Shown: piece after piece, positions 49,140-58,949 of the stretch
How positions within the stretch are numbered: position 1 is the stretch's first letter
How the letters are laid out: every line of letters starts with the position of its first letter
Assembly (NCBI RefSeq): GCF_900142645.1
Contig: NZ_FRBP01000006.1
Location: 1 to 64,000, forward strand
Direction of reading: 5' to 3'
Source of the DNA: Eubacterium callanderi
GTDB lineage: Bacteria; Bacillota; Clostridia; Eubacteriales; Eubacteriaceae
DNA: 64,000 bases
Made by a program: the position numbers and the translations under genes
The notes under the pieces: generated by a model
Told to the model about the DNA's origin: nothing
Database searches by the model: none
Seen by the model: the letters and a program-made list of their open reading frames with translations, nothing else

Positions 49140-51688
49140 TTTTCAGTCCCTTTCCAGTCGTCCTTAAACATGGCCCGGATTTCCTCATCGGTCATACCGC
49201 AGAGCTGCTGCTCCAGCTCAAACTGCTTGCGCATTTTATCCCGGAAGTACTCGAGGCAGATGAGGTATACCGAGATACCGATCAGAGATATGATCCACAG
49301 CACCAGATAAATAATTTTTGAGTCCAGGCTGAACATGAGCACCATGAAAACAAGGGGCAAAATAAACATGAGCAGAAAGCCCGCCTTTATCTTTTTGCGG
49401 TAGCTCTCCTCAAAGGCCGCCTGCCGGGCTTCCCGTTCTTCAGTCGTCCGGCCCTCCACGGCAAGGGCTCTGGCGATGATGGAGATGGGGTCCTTTTTCT
49501 GTTTGATACCGCCCTCTGTCTCGCTGACCATCATCCCGGTTTCGGAGAGCCGCCTGTCAAAGAAGTGGTTGAGGTTTAAGAGCAGCGGCCTGAGCCCCAG
49601 GCCGATGACCAGCCCCACAGGGATAAAGATAAGCAAGTGAAGCAGGTCTGAAACGTAATGCGCCGCATAGATGCCTGCCACGGCCTCACGCATGGCGTTA
49701 ATGCCATAGGTAAAGGGCAGCAGGGGATGAACCGCCTGAAAGAAGCCTGGCGTCATCTCAATCGGATAGGTACCCGCGGAGCCGGGAATCTGCAGAATAA
49801 CAAGAATAACACAGATGGCTTTTCCGATGTGCTTAAAGGTAACCGAAAGGGCATAGATCAGGTTCACATAGACAAAGGAGGCCAGCAGTCCGGCGAAGAT
49901 AAAAGCCGGCGGGCTTTCACACTGGATTTTCATCAGGAGCAGGTCTCCAAGGCACACCACAAAGCCCTGCAAGAGGCCAACCGAGATATACAGGAGCCAC
50001 CTGCCAAAGTAGGCCTGTGTGGGTGTGAGGTTTTTAATATTTTCATCCTCGTCCACCTCCAGCTTAAAGATGGCGATAAGGACAATACCACCGACCCAGA
50101 TGGCCAGATTGCTGTAAAAAGGCGCAAGGGCAGAGCCATAATTGGCGACCGGATAGATTTTTTCCGTTTCGACCTCCACAGGTGATTCCATAAACTCTGC
50201 TACCTGCTCAGGCTTTATACCTGTGGTTGAAAGAAAATTCTGGTACAGCCGGGAGTTTTTGATGGCATTCAAATCTGTTGAGACCCGGCTGAGCTGCCCA
50301 GCGAGGTCCACCAGGGCTCCCTGAGTACTGTCGAGAGCGTTCTCTGCCTCTGTCAGCGCGGTGCCCAGGTCATCGAGGATGCCCTGGAGCTGGCCCGCCG
50401 CCGGGGGCACCCCAGACAGAATCCCGGCGGTTTTCCCGGAGAGGGCGGCAAAGCTGTCAAGGGTCTGGTTAACCTGCGGCAGAAGGCTCTGCTGAAAACT
50501 GGTGTTGACACCTCCCAGAGCCTTGCCGCTGTCGGTGGCGATCGCGTTAAGGCTTTCGCGCGTTTCCGATGCCTGCGTAATCATGTTTTTAACACTGTCG
50601 TTTCCAGTATTCAGGCGGTCCAGAATTTTCTGCTGGCTCTCGATTTCCGATTCCAGCGACTGGATCAACCTGGCGAGCTCGGGTGAAGGGTGATCTTCAT
50701 TGAGCTTTTTCAGCGCGTCCACAATCTCCTGGTTAAGGGACAGCATCTCTTTTGCAGAGGTAATACTGTTCTCAAAGCCTGCGTTTATCTCAAGGGCCTG
50801 CGCTTCCAGGTTTCCCAGCTGTGATGAGGCCGTCCCGCCGATCTGCCCCAGAACACTCTGACTCTGGTTCAGGATGTTTGACAGGCTTCCTGAAAATTTT
50901 CCAACGCTTTCACGGCTCTGGCTCAGACGGTCCTGTGCGCTTTCAAGTCCTTTCTGGCCCGAGGCGGCGGCGTCCTTAAGACTGTCAAGCGTGGCCTTGC
51001 CGCCGTCAATGCTGCCCTGCCCGTCAGCGATGGTTCCCCTGAAGTTTTCCAGCAGCACACGGTAGGTGTCCAGGTCGCTCCGGGTAGTGTCGATGGCAGC
51101 GGTGATGTCCGCGCTGGCCTGGTTGAGCTTTCCGGATATGCCCACTGCCGAGGCGGCCATGACCTTTGACACACTCTCAGAGGCCACAGAGGAAAAAGTG
51201 CTCTTGATCTCCTCCTCCAGCGTCTGTGCGCCGGTATCGGTGATTTTGGGCGCGATGGCGTTCTTCTTCTCATTAACATAGTAAATAATTTCGGACTTCT
51301 CGATCCGTCCGTTTAAAAAATCCGTCAGCCGGCTGCTGAAATCCTCGGGAATGATGATGGACGCGTAGTATTTGCCGGATTTTACGCCCTCAACCGCCTT
51401 CTCCGTATCGACAAAGGTCCAGCCGAGCTGGTCGTTTTCTTTGAGATTGGCAATGATCTCGTCACCGGCGTTGAGCTTGCCAGTAACCGCGTTTTGGGTT
51501 CCGGCATCTTCGTTGGCGACAGCGACCTTGATCCCCTTTGTATTGCTGTAGGGATCGTAGTTTGCCCCGATATTAAACCAGGCGTAAAGGGAGGGGATCA
51601 CAATAATGCCGATGGTTACAATGAGCGCAAAGCGGTTTTTCCACAGCCGCCAGACGTCCCTTTTAAAGATATTCCATATTTGTTTCAC
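49136..51688 (-). CDS. YhgE/Pip family membrane protein (upstream copy)
   Basis: 850 residues, GTG start at 51688 with AGAGGTG before it. Same layout as its partner: span (FALIVTIGIIVIPSLYAWFN), YDPYSNTKGIKVAVANEDAG, a long coiled-coil ectodomain (about 180-540), and C-terminal spans with PGSAGTYPIEMTPGFFQAVHPLLPF. It has an extra 130-residue tail with two more spans (GFLLMFILPLVFMVLMFSLD) and an acidic end. The pair probably acts as a heteromer. First gene of the - strand operon; no promoter with clear boxes was found upstream. Confidence 0.88.
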   Translation of the reverse strand: MKQIWNIFKRDVWRLWKNRFALIVTIGIIVIPSLYAWFNIGANYDPYSNTKGIKVAVANEDAGTQNAVTGKLNAGDEIIANLKENDQLGWTFVDTEKAVEGVKSGKYYASIIIPEDFSSRLTDFLNGRIEKSEIIYYVNEKKNAIAPKITDTGAQTLEEEIKSTFSSVASESVSKVMAASAVGISGKLNQASADITAAIDTTRSDLDTYRVLLENFRGTIADGQGSIDGGKATLDSLKDAAASGQKGLESAQDRLSQSRESVGKFSGSLSNILNQSQSVLGQIGGTASSQLGNLEAQALEINAGFENSITSAKEMLSLNQEIVDALKKLNEDHPSPELARLIQSLESEIESQQKILDRLNTGNDSVKNMITQASETRESLNAIATDSGKALGGVNTSFQQSLLPQVNQTLDSFAALSGKTAGILSGVPPAAGQLQGILDDLGTALTEAENALDSTQGALVDLAGQLSRVSTDLNAIKNSRLYQNFLSTTGIKPEQVAEFMESPVEVETEKIYPVANYGSALAPFYSNLAIWVGGIVLIAIFKLEVDEDENIKNLTPTQAYFGRWLLYISVGLLQGFVVCLGDLLLMKIQCESPPAFIFAGLLASFVYVNLIYALSVTFKHIGKAICVILVILQIPGSAGTYPIEMTPGFFQAVHPLLPFTYGINAMREAVAGIYAAHYVSDLLHLLIFIPVGLVIGLGLRPLLLNLNHFFDRRLSETGMMVSETEGGIKQKKDPISIIARALAVEGRTTEEREARQAAFEESYRKKIKAGFLLMFILPLVFMVLMFSLDSKIIYLVLWIISLIGISVYLICLEYFRDKMRKQFELEQQLCGMTDEEIRAMFKDDWKGTEK

Positions 51689-51804
51689 GTTACACCTCTG
51701 GGTTATTTTTACCCCTCATTTTAATTTTTAATAATTATTTTGTCAAGGTTAAAGCAATTTGACGCTTATATTGTGTATATAGACAAATTATGTTCATCTT
51801 CCAG

Positions 51805-51839
51805 AAAAGCACAGCACAATTCTGCGCTGTGCTTTTTTT
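51805..51839. repeat. terminator-like hairpin family, copy 3
   Basis: AAAAGCACAGC pairs with GCTGTGCTTTT around ACAATTCT, followed by T-run. Here A-T replaces the G-U pair of copy 1. It stands between two divergent genes, where no + strand gene ends, which argues that the element can move or be retained without an upstream gene. Confidence 0.75.
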
Positions 51840-51950
51840 GTTTCCTTTTGCAGAAAGGTTCTTTGTAATTGATTTAATCGGTCACAGATGCTATAATTAT
51901 ATGGTAAAGGTTCCAAGAAGATATGTGATATATAAAAGGAGAACAAAATT

Positions 51951-53912
51951 ATGGGGAGATTGAATATTAAGAAAAAAAATCGAAAAAAAATGGCTGCGGC
52001 TGTTTTGTGCGGTGTATTCCTGTGCAGTATGCTGTCCGGCTGCGGACAGAGCCCTCGGTCTGATAAGACCACAGTGACGCTGCTGTATTCAAACGATTTT
52101 AAAAATCTTGAGCAGCTGGTGGAATCGACTTACCCCGACATCGACCTCCAGTGTGAACGGACGCCTTACCCCAGTGAGCAGCTGCGCCAGCTGGAAAAGG
52201 GCGTAGGGCCCGACCTGCTGCTGACCTCACAGCCAACCTCCAGCAGCATTTTAGACTATGCGCTGGACCTCAGCGATACAAAGGCAAGCGTGGCCTACGA
52301 CGGAACCGTCATGGAACTCCTGAAGCAGAACGGCAAAACCTATCTGCTGCCACTCCCAGGCCAGTACAAGGGATATATTGTCAATGAGACCCTTTTTCAG
52401 GAGGCGGGGCTGGCGCTTCCCACCACCAATCAGGAGCTGGTTTCAGTGATGGTGGCGCTCAGGGAAAAGGGTATTGGCGTCGGTGGGGACGGTGTCAATT
52501 TCAGCATTGAGAGTGACTACAACACAGACCTTGGCATGTTCTTTGTGGGGGACATGGTGCCAGATTTTCTGGGTACAGTCTCTGGCGTACAGTGGATGGC
52601 CGGGTTCAGGGAAAAGAAAACCACCTTTTCGGGACAGTGGGAAGGGGCCTTTGATCTGGCCAGCCAGATGACAGCTGCCGGCGTGATGGACGGCGCAGCC
52701 CTCGGCAAGAGCCGGAATTCGATTCGCAATCTGGAGCGTATGGCAGACGGGACTCTGGCCGTTGTTTTCGGCGGCTCTGACCTATACACAAGAATGGTTA
52801 ATGAAAACCGGGAAAACGCAGAGGCCGGCACATCTCCTGAGTACCGCTACCGGATGCTGCCCCTCCTCAGCGATGCGGGCAACAGCCCCTGGCTTATCCT
52901 TGCGCCATCCGCCTATATTGGAATCAACACCCATTCAGACAGTAAAACCCAGGAGGCATGCCGCCAGGTGCTGGAGCTCATCTCAACCAAAGAAGGCCAG
53001 GAGGCCCTGACCAGGGATATCCAGATGGGTTATTCCTATCTGAAGGATTATCAGCCTGAGCATTCAGACGTGATCACCGGGCTTGAGGAATATGTAGACA
53101 GCTCCTACGTCTACAATGTGCAGTTTCCGGATAAAATCGTAGAGTATCTGGGTGAAATGTCCCGCCAGGTTTTTGTGGGCAAGCTGACCCCCGAAGATGC
53201 GTTGAAGGCTGTCGACAAATACTATTATGAGGGATCAGACCAGGTGGATTATGACTTGTCTGTGGTGGGCACCATTAAAAACGACCTGCTGCTGCAGGAT
53301 TACAATACCCGCCGGAAAGAGGCTGAAATTGGAAACCTTCTGGCCGACAGCGTGGCAGAGGTCTCGGGCGCATCCATCGCGGTGGTTAACGGGGGCGGTA
53401 TCCGCGGAAGCCTGTACGCCGGAGAGGTATACGGCAGTGATCTGGCCGCTGTGTGTCCCTTTGACAACCAGGTGGTCGTGCTGGAAATGAACGGCCAGGT
53501 TCTGTGGGATATGCTTGAAAACAGCCTGTCCGCCTGTACCGACGCATTTCCGGGCGGACGTTTCCTGCAGGTTTCTGGTATCCGCTACACCTTTGACAGC
53601 AGCAAAGAGCCCGGCGCCCGTCTGAAATCTGTCACGCTTGCGGATGGCACCACCCTGGACAGGCAGCAGAAGTATCAGGTCGCGGTCAATGATTATATGG
53701 CTGGAAAGCAGGGCTACGCCGAGAATAACGGCGATGGCTATACCATGCTCAATGTCTACAGCGGCGACATCCCAAAGGGCAGCGTGCGTCTCGTAAAAGA
53801 GACTGACCTGACCTACAGGGACGCGCTGGCGCAGTATTTTGAAAACCATCGAAATGCCCCTGTGAGCGCAGAACTGGAAGGGCGCATTACCGACACAGGA
53901 AAATCGGAATGA
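51951..53912 (+). CDS. lipoprotein: solute-binding domain fused to 5'-nucleotidase C-terminal domain
   Basis: 653 residues. Signal peptide with lipobox LSGC (Cys 31). Residues about 38-430 are an extracellular solute-binding fold (TLLYSNDFKNLEQLVESTYP; GPDLLLTSQPTSS; PLPGQYKGYIVNETLFQEAG). Residues about 450-640 match the 5'-nucleotidase C-terminal domain: EIGNLLADSVAEVSGASIAV, VVNGGGIRGSL and CPFDNQVVVLEMNG. The usual metallophosphatase domain is missing, so nucleotide binding without hydrolysis is likely. It overlaps the kinase gene region and should pass a ligand signal to it. Confidence 0.85.
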   Translation: MGRLNIKKKNRKKMAAAVLCGVFLCSMLSGCGQSPRSDKTTVTLLYSNDFKNLEQLVESTYPDIDLQCERTPYPSEQLRQLEKGVGPDLLLTSQPTSSSILDYALDLSDTKASVAYDGTVMELLKQNGKTYLLPLPGQYKGYIVNETLFQEAGLALPTTNQELVSVMVALREKGIGVGGDGVNFSIESDYNTDLGMFFVGDMVPDFLGTVSGVQWMAGFREKKTTFSGQWEGAFDLASQMTAAGVMDGAALGKSRNSIRNLERMADGTLAVVFGGSDLYTRMVNENRENAEAGTSPEYRYRMLPLLSDAGNSPWLILAPSAYIGINTHSDSKTQEACRQVLELISTKEGQEALTRDIQMGYSYLKDYQPEHSDVITGLEEYVDSSYVYNVQFPDKIVEYLGEMSRQVFVGKLTPEDALKAVDKYYYEGSDQVDYDLSVVGTIKNDLLLQDYNTRRKEAEIGNLLADSVAEVSGASIAVVNGGGIRGSLYAGEVYGSDLAAVCPFDNQVVVLEMNGQVLWDMLENSLSACTDAFPGGRFLQVSGIRYTFDSSKEPGARLKSVTLADGTTLDRQQKYQVAVNDYMAGKQGYAENNGDGYTMLNVYSGDIPKGSVRLVKETDLTYRDALAQYFENHRNAPVSAELEGRITDTGKSE

Positions 53913-53932
53913 ATAAAAGAGGAGAAAGCAGG

Positions 53933-56503
53933 ATGAAGATGAAAAAAGGAGAATGGATACCGATACGCTATATGTTATGTCTGTTTTTGATCCTGCTCGT
54001 CCTGTTTTTTAGCATTCTGTGGCGTACCTACCAGAACGAGACCCAGGAAACCGTGACCAATATCAGTGAGGTGTACCTCCAGGAGATGACCACGCAGGTC
54101 AGCAACCACTTTACCACTAACATGGACAGCCAGTTTTCCCAGATCCGCACAGTTGTCAATACCCTGTCGGAAACAGAGCTCTCGGATACGGCGAACCTGA
54201 CAGCCTTTTTAAGCCAGCTCCAGGAGAACAATGATTTTTCCCATGTTGCCCTGATCAGCGCCAATGGAATGGCGTACTCGCCAAATGGGGCGATGCCGGC
54301 CATTTCAAAGATTAAGGAGCTGGACCGGCTGCTGTCCGGCACCGGCCGCCTTATCTCGGTCAATGAGACAATATGGGGCGAGGATATGCTCATGCTGGGC
54401 ATGTCCATCACACCCAAGGCCTTTGGAAACGAGCAGCTGGCGGCCATTGTCGTGGGGATCGACACAGCCCAGATCGGCGAGAAGCTGATCTTAAACAAAA
54501 GCGGCACCGATTCGCATTCCAGCATTGTGACAGATGAGGGTGACTTTATAATCGAGAGTGACCTGCCGGAAATGGCAGGCCAGGGCTCCAACCTGTTCTC
54601 TATTCTGAACAGGAAAGCCGCCTTCGACCAGGGCTATGACCTCGACACCATTCTGCAGGATATCGGCCAGGGGAGATCGGGAATGGTCTCGCTCAGAATT
54701 GGGGACTACCATGAATACGCATATTACACCCCCATCCCTGAGACGGGCTGGTATGTCTTTACCTCCATGGGCTATGACACTGTCAATTCCCAGGTATCAA
54801 GCCTGAGCCGGTTTATGATGCTGGCGGCCTGCGGCGTGATGCTCAGCGTTCTGATGATTCTGGCCGCGTCCTTTCTTTTGTACAACCGGAAGGAACGGCA
54901 GATCCAGCGTCTGCTCATGGCGGAAAAGGAAAAGGCCGAGCGGGCGAGCCAGGCCAAGAGCGATTTTCTGTCCCAGATGTCCCATGAGATCCGGACGCCG
55001 ATGAATGGCATTGTCGGAATGACAGAGGTGGGGCGCCGGTACACCCACAACCCGGCCAGGATTGAGAACTGTCTGGACAAAATCAGCCTGTCTACCCAGC
55101 ACCTGCTGTCATTGGTCAACGATATTCTGGATATGTCCAAGATCGAGAGCGGAAAAATCGAGCTGCACGAGGAGTCCTTTGATTTTGGACAGCTCTTTAA
55201 AGCGCTGACCACTGTCTTTTATACTCAGGCCAGGGAAAGGGGCATTGAGTACAATGTTTATGTAAATGGAGCGCTTGAGGACGAGCTGGTGGGCGACGCC
55301 CTGCGGCTCAACCAGATTTTGACGAATCTGCTCTCAAACGCCATGAAATTTACCCCAAAGGGCGGAAAGGTCTGCATGACAGCAGAGGAAATCCGGCGCG
55401 GGGAAGACCGGTTCTGGATCGGGTTTGAAGTGCGGGACAGCGGGTGCGGCATTGCCAAAGAGAACCTCGGACGTATCTTCGAGGTCTTTACCCAGGAGGA
55501 TTCTGGTGTGGCCCGCAAATATGGCGGCACCGGGCTTGGCCTTCCCATCACCAAGCGCTTTGTGGAGATGATGGGCGGCAGCATCTCTGTGGAGAGCCAG
55601 GTGGGCAGCGGCAGCTGCTTCAGGGTAGAGATTCCCTTTAAATACGCTGCCGGATACGGCGCCGAGCACGTGCCCTGCGGCAATGGCCAGCGAGTGCTGG
55701 TTCTTAACCAGATTTCCCTTATCCTGGAAAGCGTAACCGGAATCCTGAACCGTGAGGGATTTCTGGCGGAAGGCGCTGAGACACAACAGCAGGCCGTCGA
55801 AAAGCTTAAACAGGCAGCAGAAAGCGGCAGCCCCTACACGCTGTGCTTTATCCGTTGGGATTTCACAGATGACCTCTGGTCGCTGGGAAAAGCGCTGCGG
55901 GCACCTGTGGGGGATCAGCCTCCAAAATTTGTGGTCACAGGCTATGATAAAGACGAGCTGGACGAAGCCGCTGCTGTCATTGACGCGGACGGCGTTCTCA
56001 CCCGCCCGACAGACCATACCGAGCTGTTCCAGCTTTTTGACAAGCTGGAATTTGGCGCGGCTGATCTCCAGAAAGCGCCCCAGGAGGACAGCCTGAAAGA
56101 TAAAAATGTGCTGATCGTGGAGGATAACCCGCTAAACATGGAAATTGCCGAGGAGCTCTTAAAAATAGCGGACGCCAGAGTACAGGGCGCGGCCAATGGA
56201 CAGGAGGCAGTGGAAGCCTTCACCCGTTCGCCTGAGGGCTTTTTCGACCTTATTCTCATGGATATGCAGATGCCGGTCATGGACGGCGCTGCCGCTACCC
56301 GCGTCATCCGGGCCCTGAACCGGAGCGACGCGGACGCCGTGCCCATTGTCGCCATGACGGCCAACGCCTTTCAGGAGGATATCCGGAAATGTCTGGACAG
56401 CGGTATGGACGCCCATATCAGCAAGCCCTTTATGCTTGAAGATATCCTCCAGCGCTTTGCAGAGGTGCAGACCGTAAAGAAGATGAAATCCTGCCCAAAA
56501 TGA
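53933..56503 (+). CDS. hybrid sensor histidine kinase
   Basis: 856 residues from ATG 53933 (AGAGGAG upstream); ATG 53909 overlaps the preceding stop but has no site. Span at about 10-30, extracellular Cache-like sensor (about 35-290), second span about 295-320, HisKA with MSHEIRTPMNGIVGM (His about 350), HATPase with NLLSNAMKF, DSGCGIA, GGTGLGLPI. A degenerate receiver (about 585-700) lacks the acidic pair and Lys; a normal receiver follows (about 725-850) with VEDNPLNM, ILMDMQMPVMDG and ISKPF. Pairs with the lipoprotein encoded upstream. Confidence 0.9.
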   Translation: MKMKKGEWIPIRYMLCLFLILLVLFFSILWRTYQNETQETVTNISEVYLQEMTTQVSNHFTTNMDSQFSQIRTVVNTLSETELSDTANLTAFLSQLQENNDFSHVALISANGMAYSPNGAMPAISKIKELDRLLSGTGRLISVNETIWGEDMLMLGMSITPKAFGNEQLAAIVVGIDTAQIGEKLILNKSGTDSHSSIVTDEGDFIIESDLPEMAGQGSNLFSILNRKAAFDQGYDLDTILQDIGQGRSGMVSLRIGDYHEYAYYTPIPETGWYVFTSMGYDTVNSQVSSLSRFMMLAACGVMLSVLMILAASFLLYNRKERQIQRLLMAEKEKAERASQAKSDFLSQMSHEIRTPMNGIVGMTEVGRRYTHNPARIENCLDKISLSTQHLLSLVNDILDMSKIESGKIELHEESFDFGQLFKALTTVFYTQARERGIEYNVYVNGALEDELVGDALRLNQILTNLLSNAMKFTPKGGKVCMTAEEIRRGEDRFWIGFEVRDSGCGIAKENLGRIFEVFTQEDSGVARKYGGTGLGLPITKRFVEMMGGSISVESQVGSGSCFRVEIPFKYAAGYGAEHVPCGNGQRVLVLNQISLILESVTGILNREGFLAEGAETQQQAVEKLKQAAESGSPYTLCFIRWDFTDDLWSLGKALRAPVGDQPPKFVVTGYDKDELDEAAAVIDADGVLTRPTDHTELFQLFDKLEFGAADLQKAPQEDSLKDKNVLIVEDNPLNMEIAEELLKIADARVQGAANGQEAVEAFTRSPEGFFDLILMDMQMPVMDGAAATRVIRALNRSDADAVPIVAMTANAFQEDIRKCLDSGMDAHISKPFMLEDILQRFAEVQTVKKMKSCPK

Positions 56504-56533
56504 GGTATAATAAAAGCAGGCAGGTGAAAATAA

Positions 56534-57991
56534 ATGAAAAATGATGTGCTCATGTACGAAAATGTCTATGAGATCCTTAAAGATAAAATTGAGAGCGGCC
56601 GTCTGCCAAGGGGCTCGCGGCTGCCCTCGCGCGCCGAGCTTTGCAAGGCGTTCGGCACCTCGGAGAAATCCGTCCGCCGGGCCGTCGAGCTGCTGGCAGA
56701 CGAGGGGTTTGTTAAAACAGAAAAGCGGAAAAGGCCTGTTGTAGCCTTTAACCCTGTGGCACAGCCGCGGAAAAAGGCGCCGCCGGCCAGAGGAACAGGT
56801 GCCTTTGTCACCGAGGATACCTTAAAGACCGGCGTTCTGCTGTGCTTTCCGCTCATCGCCCAGGGGCTTAAGCTCTGCCAGGGAGATGAGTGGGCTGTTC
56901 CCCAGGCCATTATCGACCAGATGGACCCCGGGCAGCCAGTTGCCTTCTGGCGGCTTTCAAAACGTTTATGGCGTTTTTTTGTTGCCCGGACCGGCAATGC
57001 CCTGGCGCTGCGCGCGGTGGACTGCCTTGGCTATACCGGGATTGACCCGTTTTCCGGCACCCGGGAGATGCGGGAGGGCTATCTTGAGAGTATTCGGGAA
57101 TTGTTTGAATGCATCCGGCAGGGCGGTTCGTTTGAGTCCATCCGCTTTGGGGACTTCTCAGCCCTTTATGACTTTGTGGGAATGGCTGAAAAAAAAGCGG
57201 AAAGCCGCAGCGGCTCAGCGCTGCCCGTCAGTAAAATCGATCAGAAGCTCACAAAGGCAGAGCGGTATTCGAGCGTTTATCTGGACATCATAAGCCTGAT
57301 CGCTGTGGGCTATTATAAGCCCGGCGACCGGCTGCCCACCCATGAGGCGCTGCGCAAAATTTATAACGTCAGTGTCGATACCACGGTCAGAGCAGTTCAG
57401 ATTCTCCAGGAATGGGGCGTGGTGGAAGCCACGCCCGGCAAGGGCATCTTTGTGACCATGGATCTGGACGGTTTAAAAAAGCTGACCATCAGCCCCGGGA
57501 TGATCGCCAGCCATGTCCGCCGCTTTTTGGACAGCCTGGAGCTTTTGTCGCTGACGGTGGAAAGCGTGGCAGTCCACGCGGCAGAGAACGCGTCAGCCAG
57601 CGAGGCGCAGGAGCTGCATGATGAGATTGACAGGCTGTGGAACAGGCTTTACCTTTATGATCTGACGCCGCGGGTGCTGCTGAATTTTATCACTGAGCAT
57701 ATCCAGTACGACGCCATGCGCAGTATTTACGGCGTTATCCAGAAAAACCAGCGCGTGGGCAGGAGCATCCCAAATCTGGTCAACCCGGTCAAAACAGCGG
57801 TCAACTGTGAGCTTCATGAACAGTGTATGGAGGCCGTGGGCTTTTTGATGGAAGGCCGGCCCCGGGATTTTGCCCGAAAAGCCACAGAAATGTTTGACCA
57901 TACCCGTGAGCTGGTCATTGGCGAGTGCCGCAGGCTGGGCTACTGGGAGGCCGCCATGGCAGTGTATGACGGCGATCTGCTGTGGAAATAG
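56534..57991 (+). CDS. GntR-type regulator with two winged-helix domains
   Basis: 485 residues. First winged helix about 1-75: NVYEILKDKIESGRLPRGSR then LPSRAELCKAFGTSEKSVRR. Second winged helix about 245-315: IAVGYYKPGDRLPTHEALRK, IYNVSVDTTVRAVQILQEWG. A region between them is unassigned and the C-terminal 165 residues are all-helical like an effector domain. Having two GntR DNA-binding domains in one chain is unusual. It lies 30 nt after the kinase gene; it probably shares or controls that signalling unit. Confidence 0.8.
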   Translation: MKNDVLMYENVYEILKDKIESGRLPRGSRLPSRAELCKAFGTSEKSVRRAVELLADEGFVKTEKRKRPVVAFNPVAQPRKKAPPARGTGAFVTEDTLKTGVLLCFPLIAQGLKLCQGDEWAVPQAIIDQMDPGQPVAFWRLSKRLWRFFVARTGNALALRAVDCLGYTGIDPFSGTREMREGYLESIRELFECIRQGGSFESIRFGDFSALYDFVGMAEKKAESRSGSALPVSKIDQKLTKAERYSSVYLDIISLIAVGYYKPGDRLPTHEALRKIYNVSVDTTVRAVQILQEWGVVEATPGKGIFVTMDLDGLKKLTISPGMIASHVRRFLDSLELLSLTVESVAVHAAENASASEAQELHDEIDRLWNRLYLYDLTPRVLLNFITEHIQYDAMRSIYGVIQKNQRVGRSIPNLVNPVKTAVNCELHEQCMEAVGFLMEGRPRDFARKATEMFDHTRELVIGECRRLGYWEAAMAVYDGDLLWK

Positions 57992-58022
57992 CCTCCTAAA
58001 GCAGACTAATAAAATACCTTGA

Positions 58023-58042
58023 AAAGTCGGCTTAAGCCACCA
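58023..58042. repeat. copy of the lysE 3' end
   Basis: The 20 bases AAAGTCGGCTTAAGCCACCA are identical to 58280-58299, which contain the end of the LysE-family gene (-). Read on -, the frame before it gives SSFLTAKLVA and a stop, like the LysE end SFIKMVA. A remnant of a second gene copy or a deletion scar. The 58043-58279 gap holds no other recognisable feature. Confidence 0.5.
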
Positions 58043-58288
58043 GTTTGGCTGTCAAAAAAGAGGAAGCACCCGAGACTGCGCCTTTTATCCAGATAAGAAA
58101 AAAGGTCCAAGCGCTGTGTTGAACGGTTAGGAATCGTGCTATTTTACCGGAACAGCCGGACATTGGCGAGATCAGCCATTAACATTTATAAAGAAGATAC
58201 AGGTGAGTGGGCAGTGCCCGCAGGACGCTTTTTTCTTTCTTAGGTAAAAGGCTTCGTCTCTCAGGTTTTTGACACACTGAAAGTCGGC

Positions 58289-58897
58289 TTAAGCCACCAT
58301 TTTGATAAAACTGAGCAGCAGCTTCAGCCCGTAGAAGATAATGACCGCGCCGCAGACCACGTTGATGGCCCGCAGAACCCGGTCGTTAAATTTATGGCTG
58401 AACAGGGTGATGAAAACCGTCAGGCCCAGGAACCAGAGGCAGGAGGCTGAGGCAACCCCGGCCATAAAGGCGAGGCCCTGCTCTGCGGGAAGGGTGACCC
58501 GGAAGGCTCCCAGCATCATGGTGCCGTCGATGATGGCCTGGGGGTTGAGCCAGGTGACCACAAAGGCTGTGGCCGCCACCTGGCGCAGCGGCAGGTTCAC
58601 ATCCGCGGAGGTATCCAGTGTTCCCCTGTCCCGCAGCAGGCCAGCGCCAATAACAATGACAATGACGCTGCCCGCCAGCAGCACAAGCTTCTGAACCCAG
58701 GGAAACTGTTCCATGAGCGCGCCGATGCCAAAGAAGCAGGCCAGGGCCAGGGAGATGTCAAAGAAGATAACGATGAGCGCTGTCGCGGCAGCACGCCTGC
58801 GGCTCTGTGTGAGCGCCGTGTTGATGACGAACAGATTTTGAAGGCCGATGGGCGCCACGTAGGCCAGGCCCATGGTCAGCCCTTGAAGAAAATGCAT
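58289..58897 (-). CDS. LysE/ArgO-family amino-acid exporter
   Basis: 202 residues, AGGAGGTTTTT before ATG. The family signature GLAYVAPIGLQNLFVINTAL stands at the N-terminus, and TAFVVTWLNPQAIIDGTMML is the conserved central motif; six membrane spans in all. Exports lysine/arginine or similar cations in known members. No LysG-type regulator lies next to it. Divergent from the candidate RNA locus. Confidence 0.88.
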   Translation of the reverse strand: MHFLQGLTMGLAYVAPIGLQNLFVINTALTQSRRRAAATALIVIFFDISLALACFFGIGALMEQFPWVQKLVLLAGSVIVIVIGAGLLRDRGTLDTSADVNLPLRQVAATAFVVTWLNPQAIIDGTMMLGAFRVTLPAEQGLAFMAGVASASCLWFLGLTVFITLFSHKFNDRVLRAINVVCGAVIIFYGLKLLLSFIKMVA

Positions 58898-58949
58898 AAA
58901 AACCTCCTGATACCAGTCAAAATAGGGATGTTATGCTTTATTATACGCT

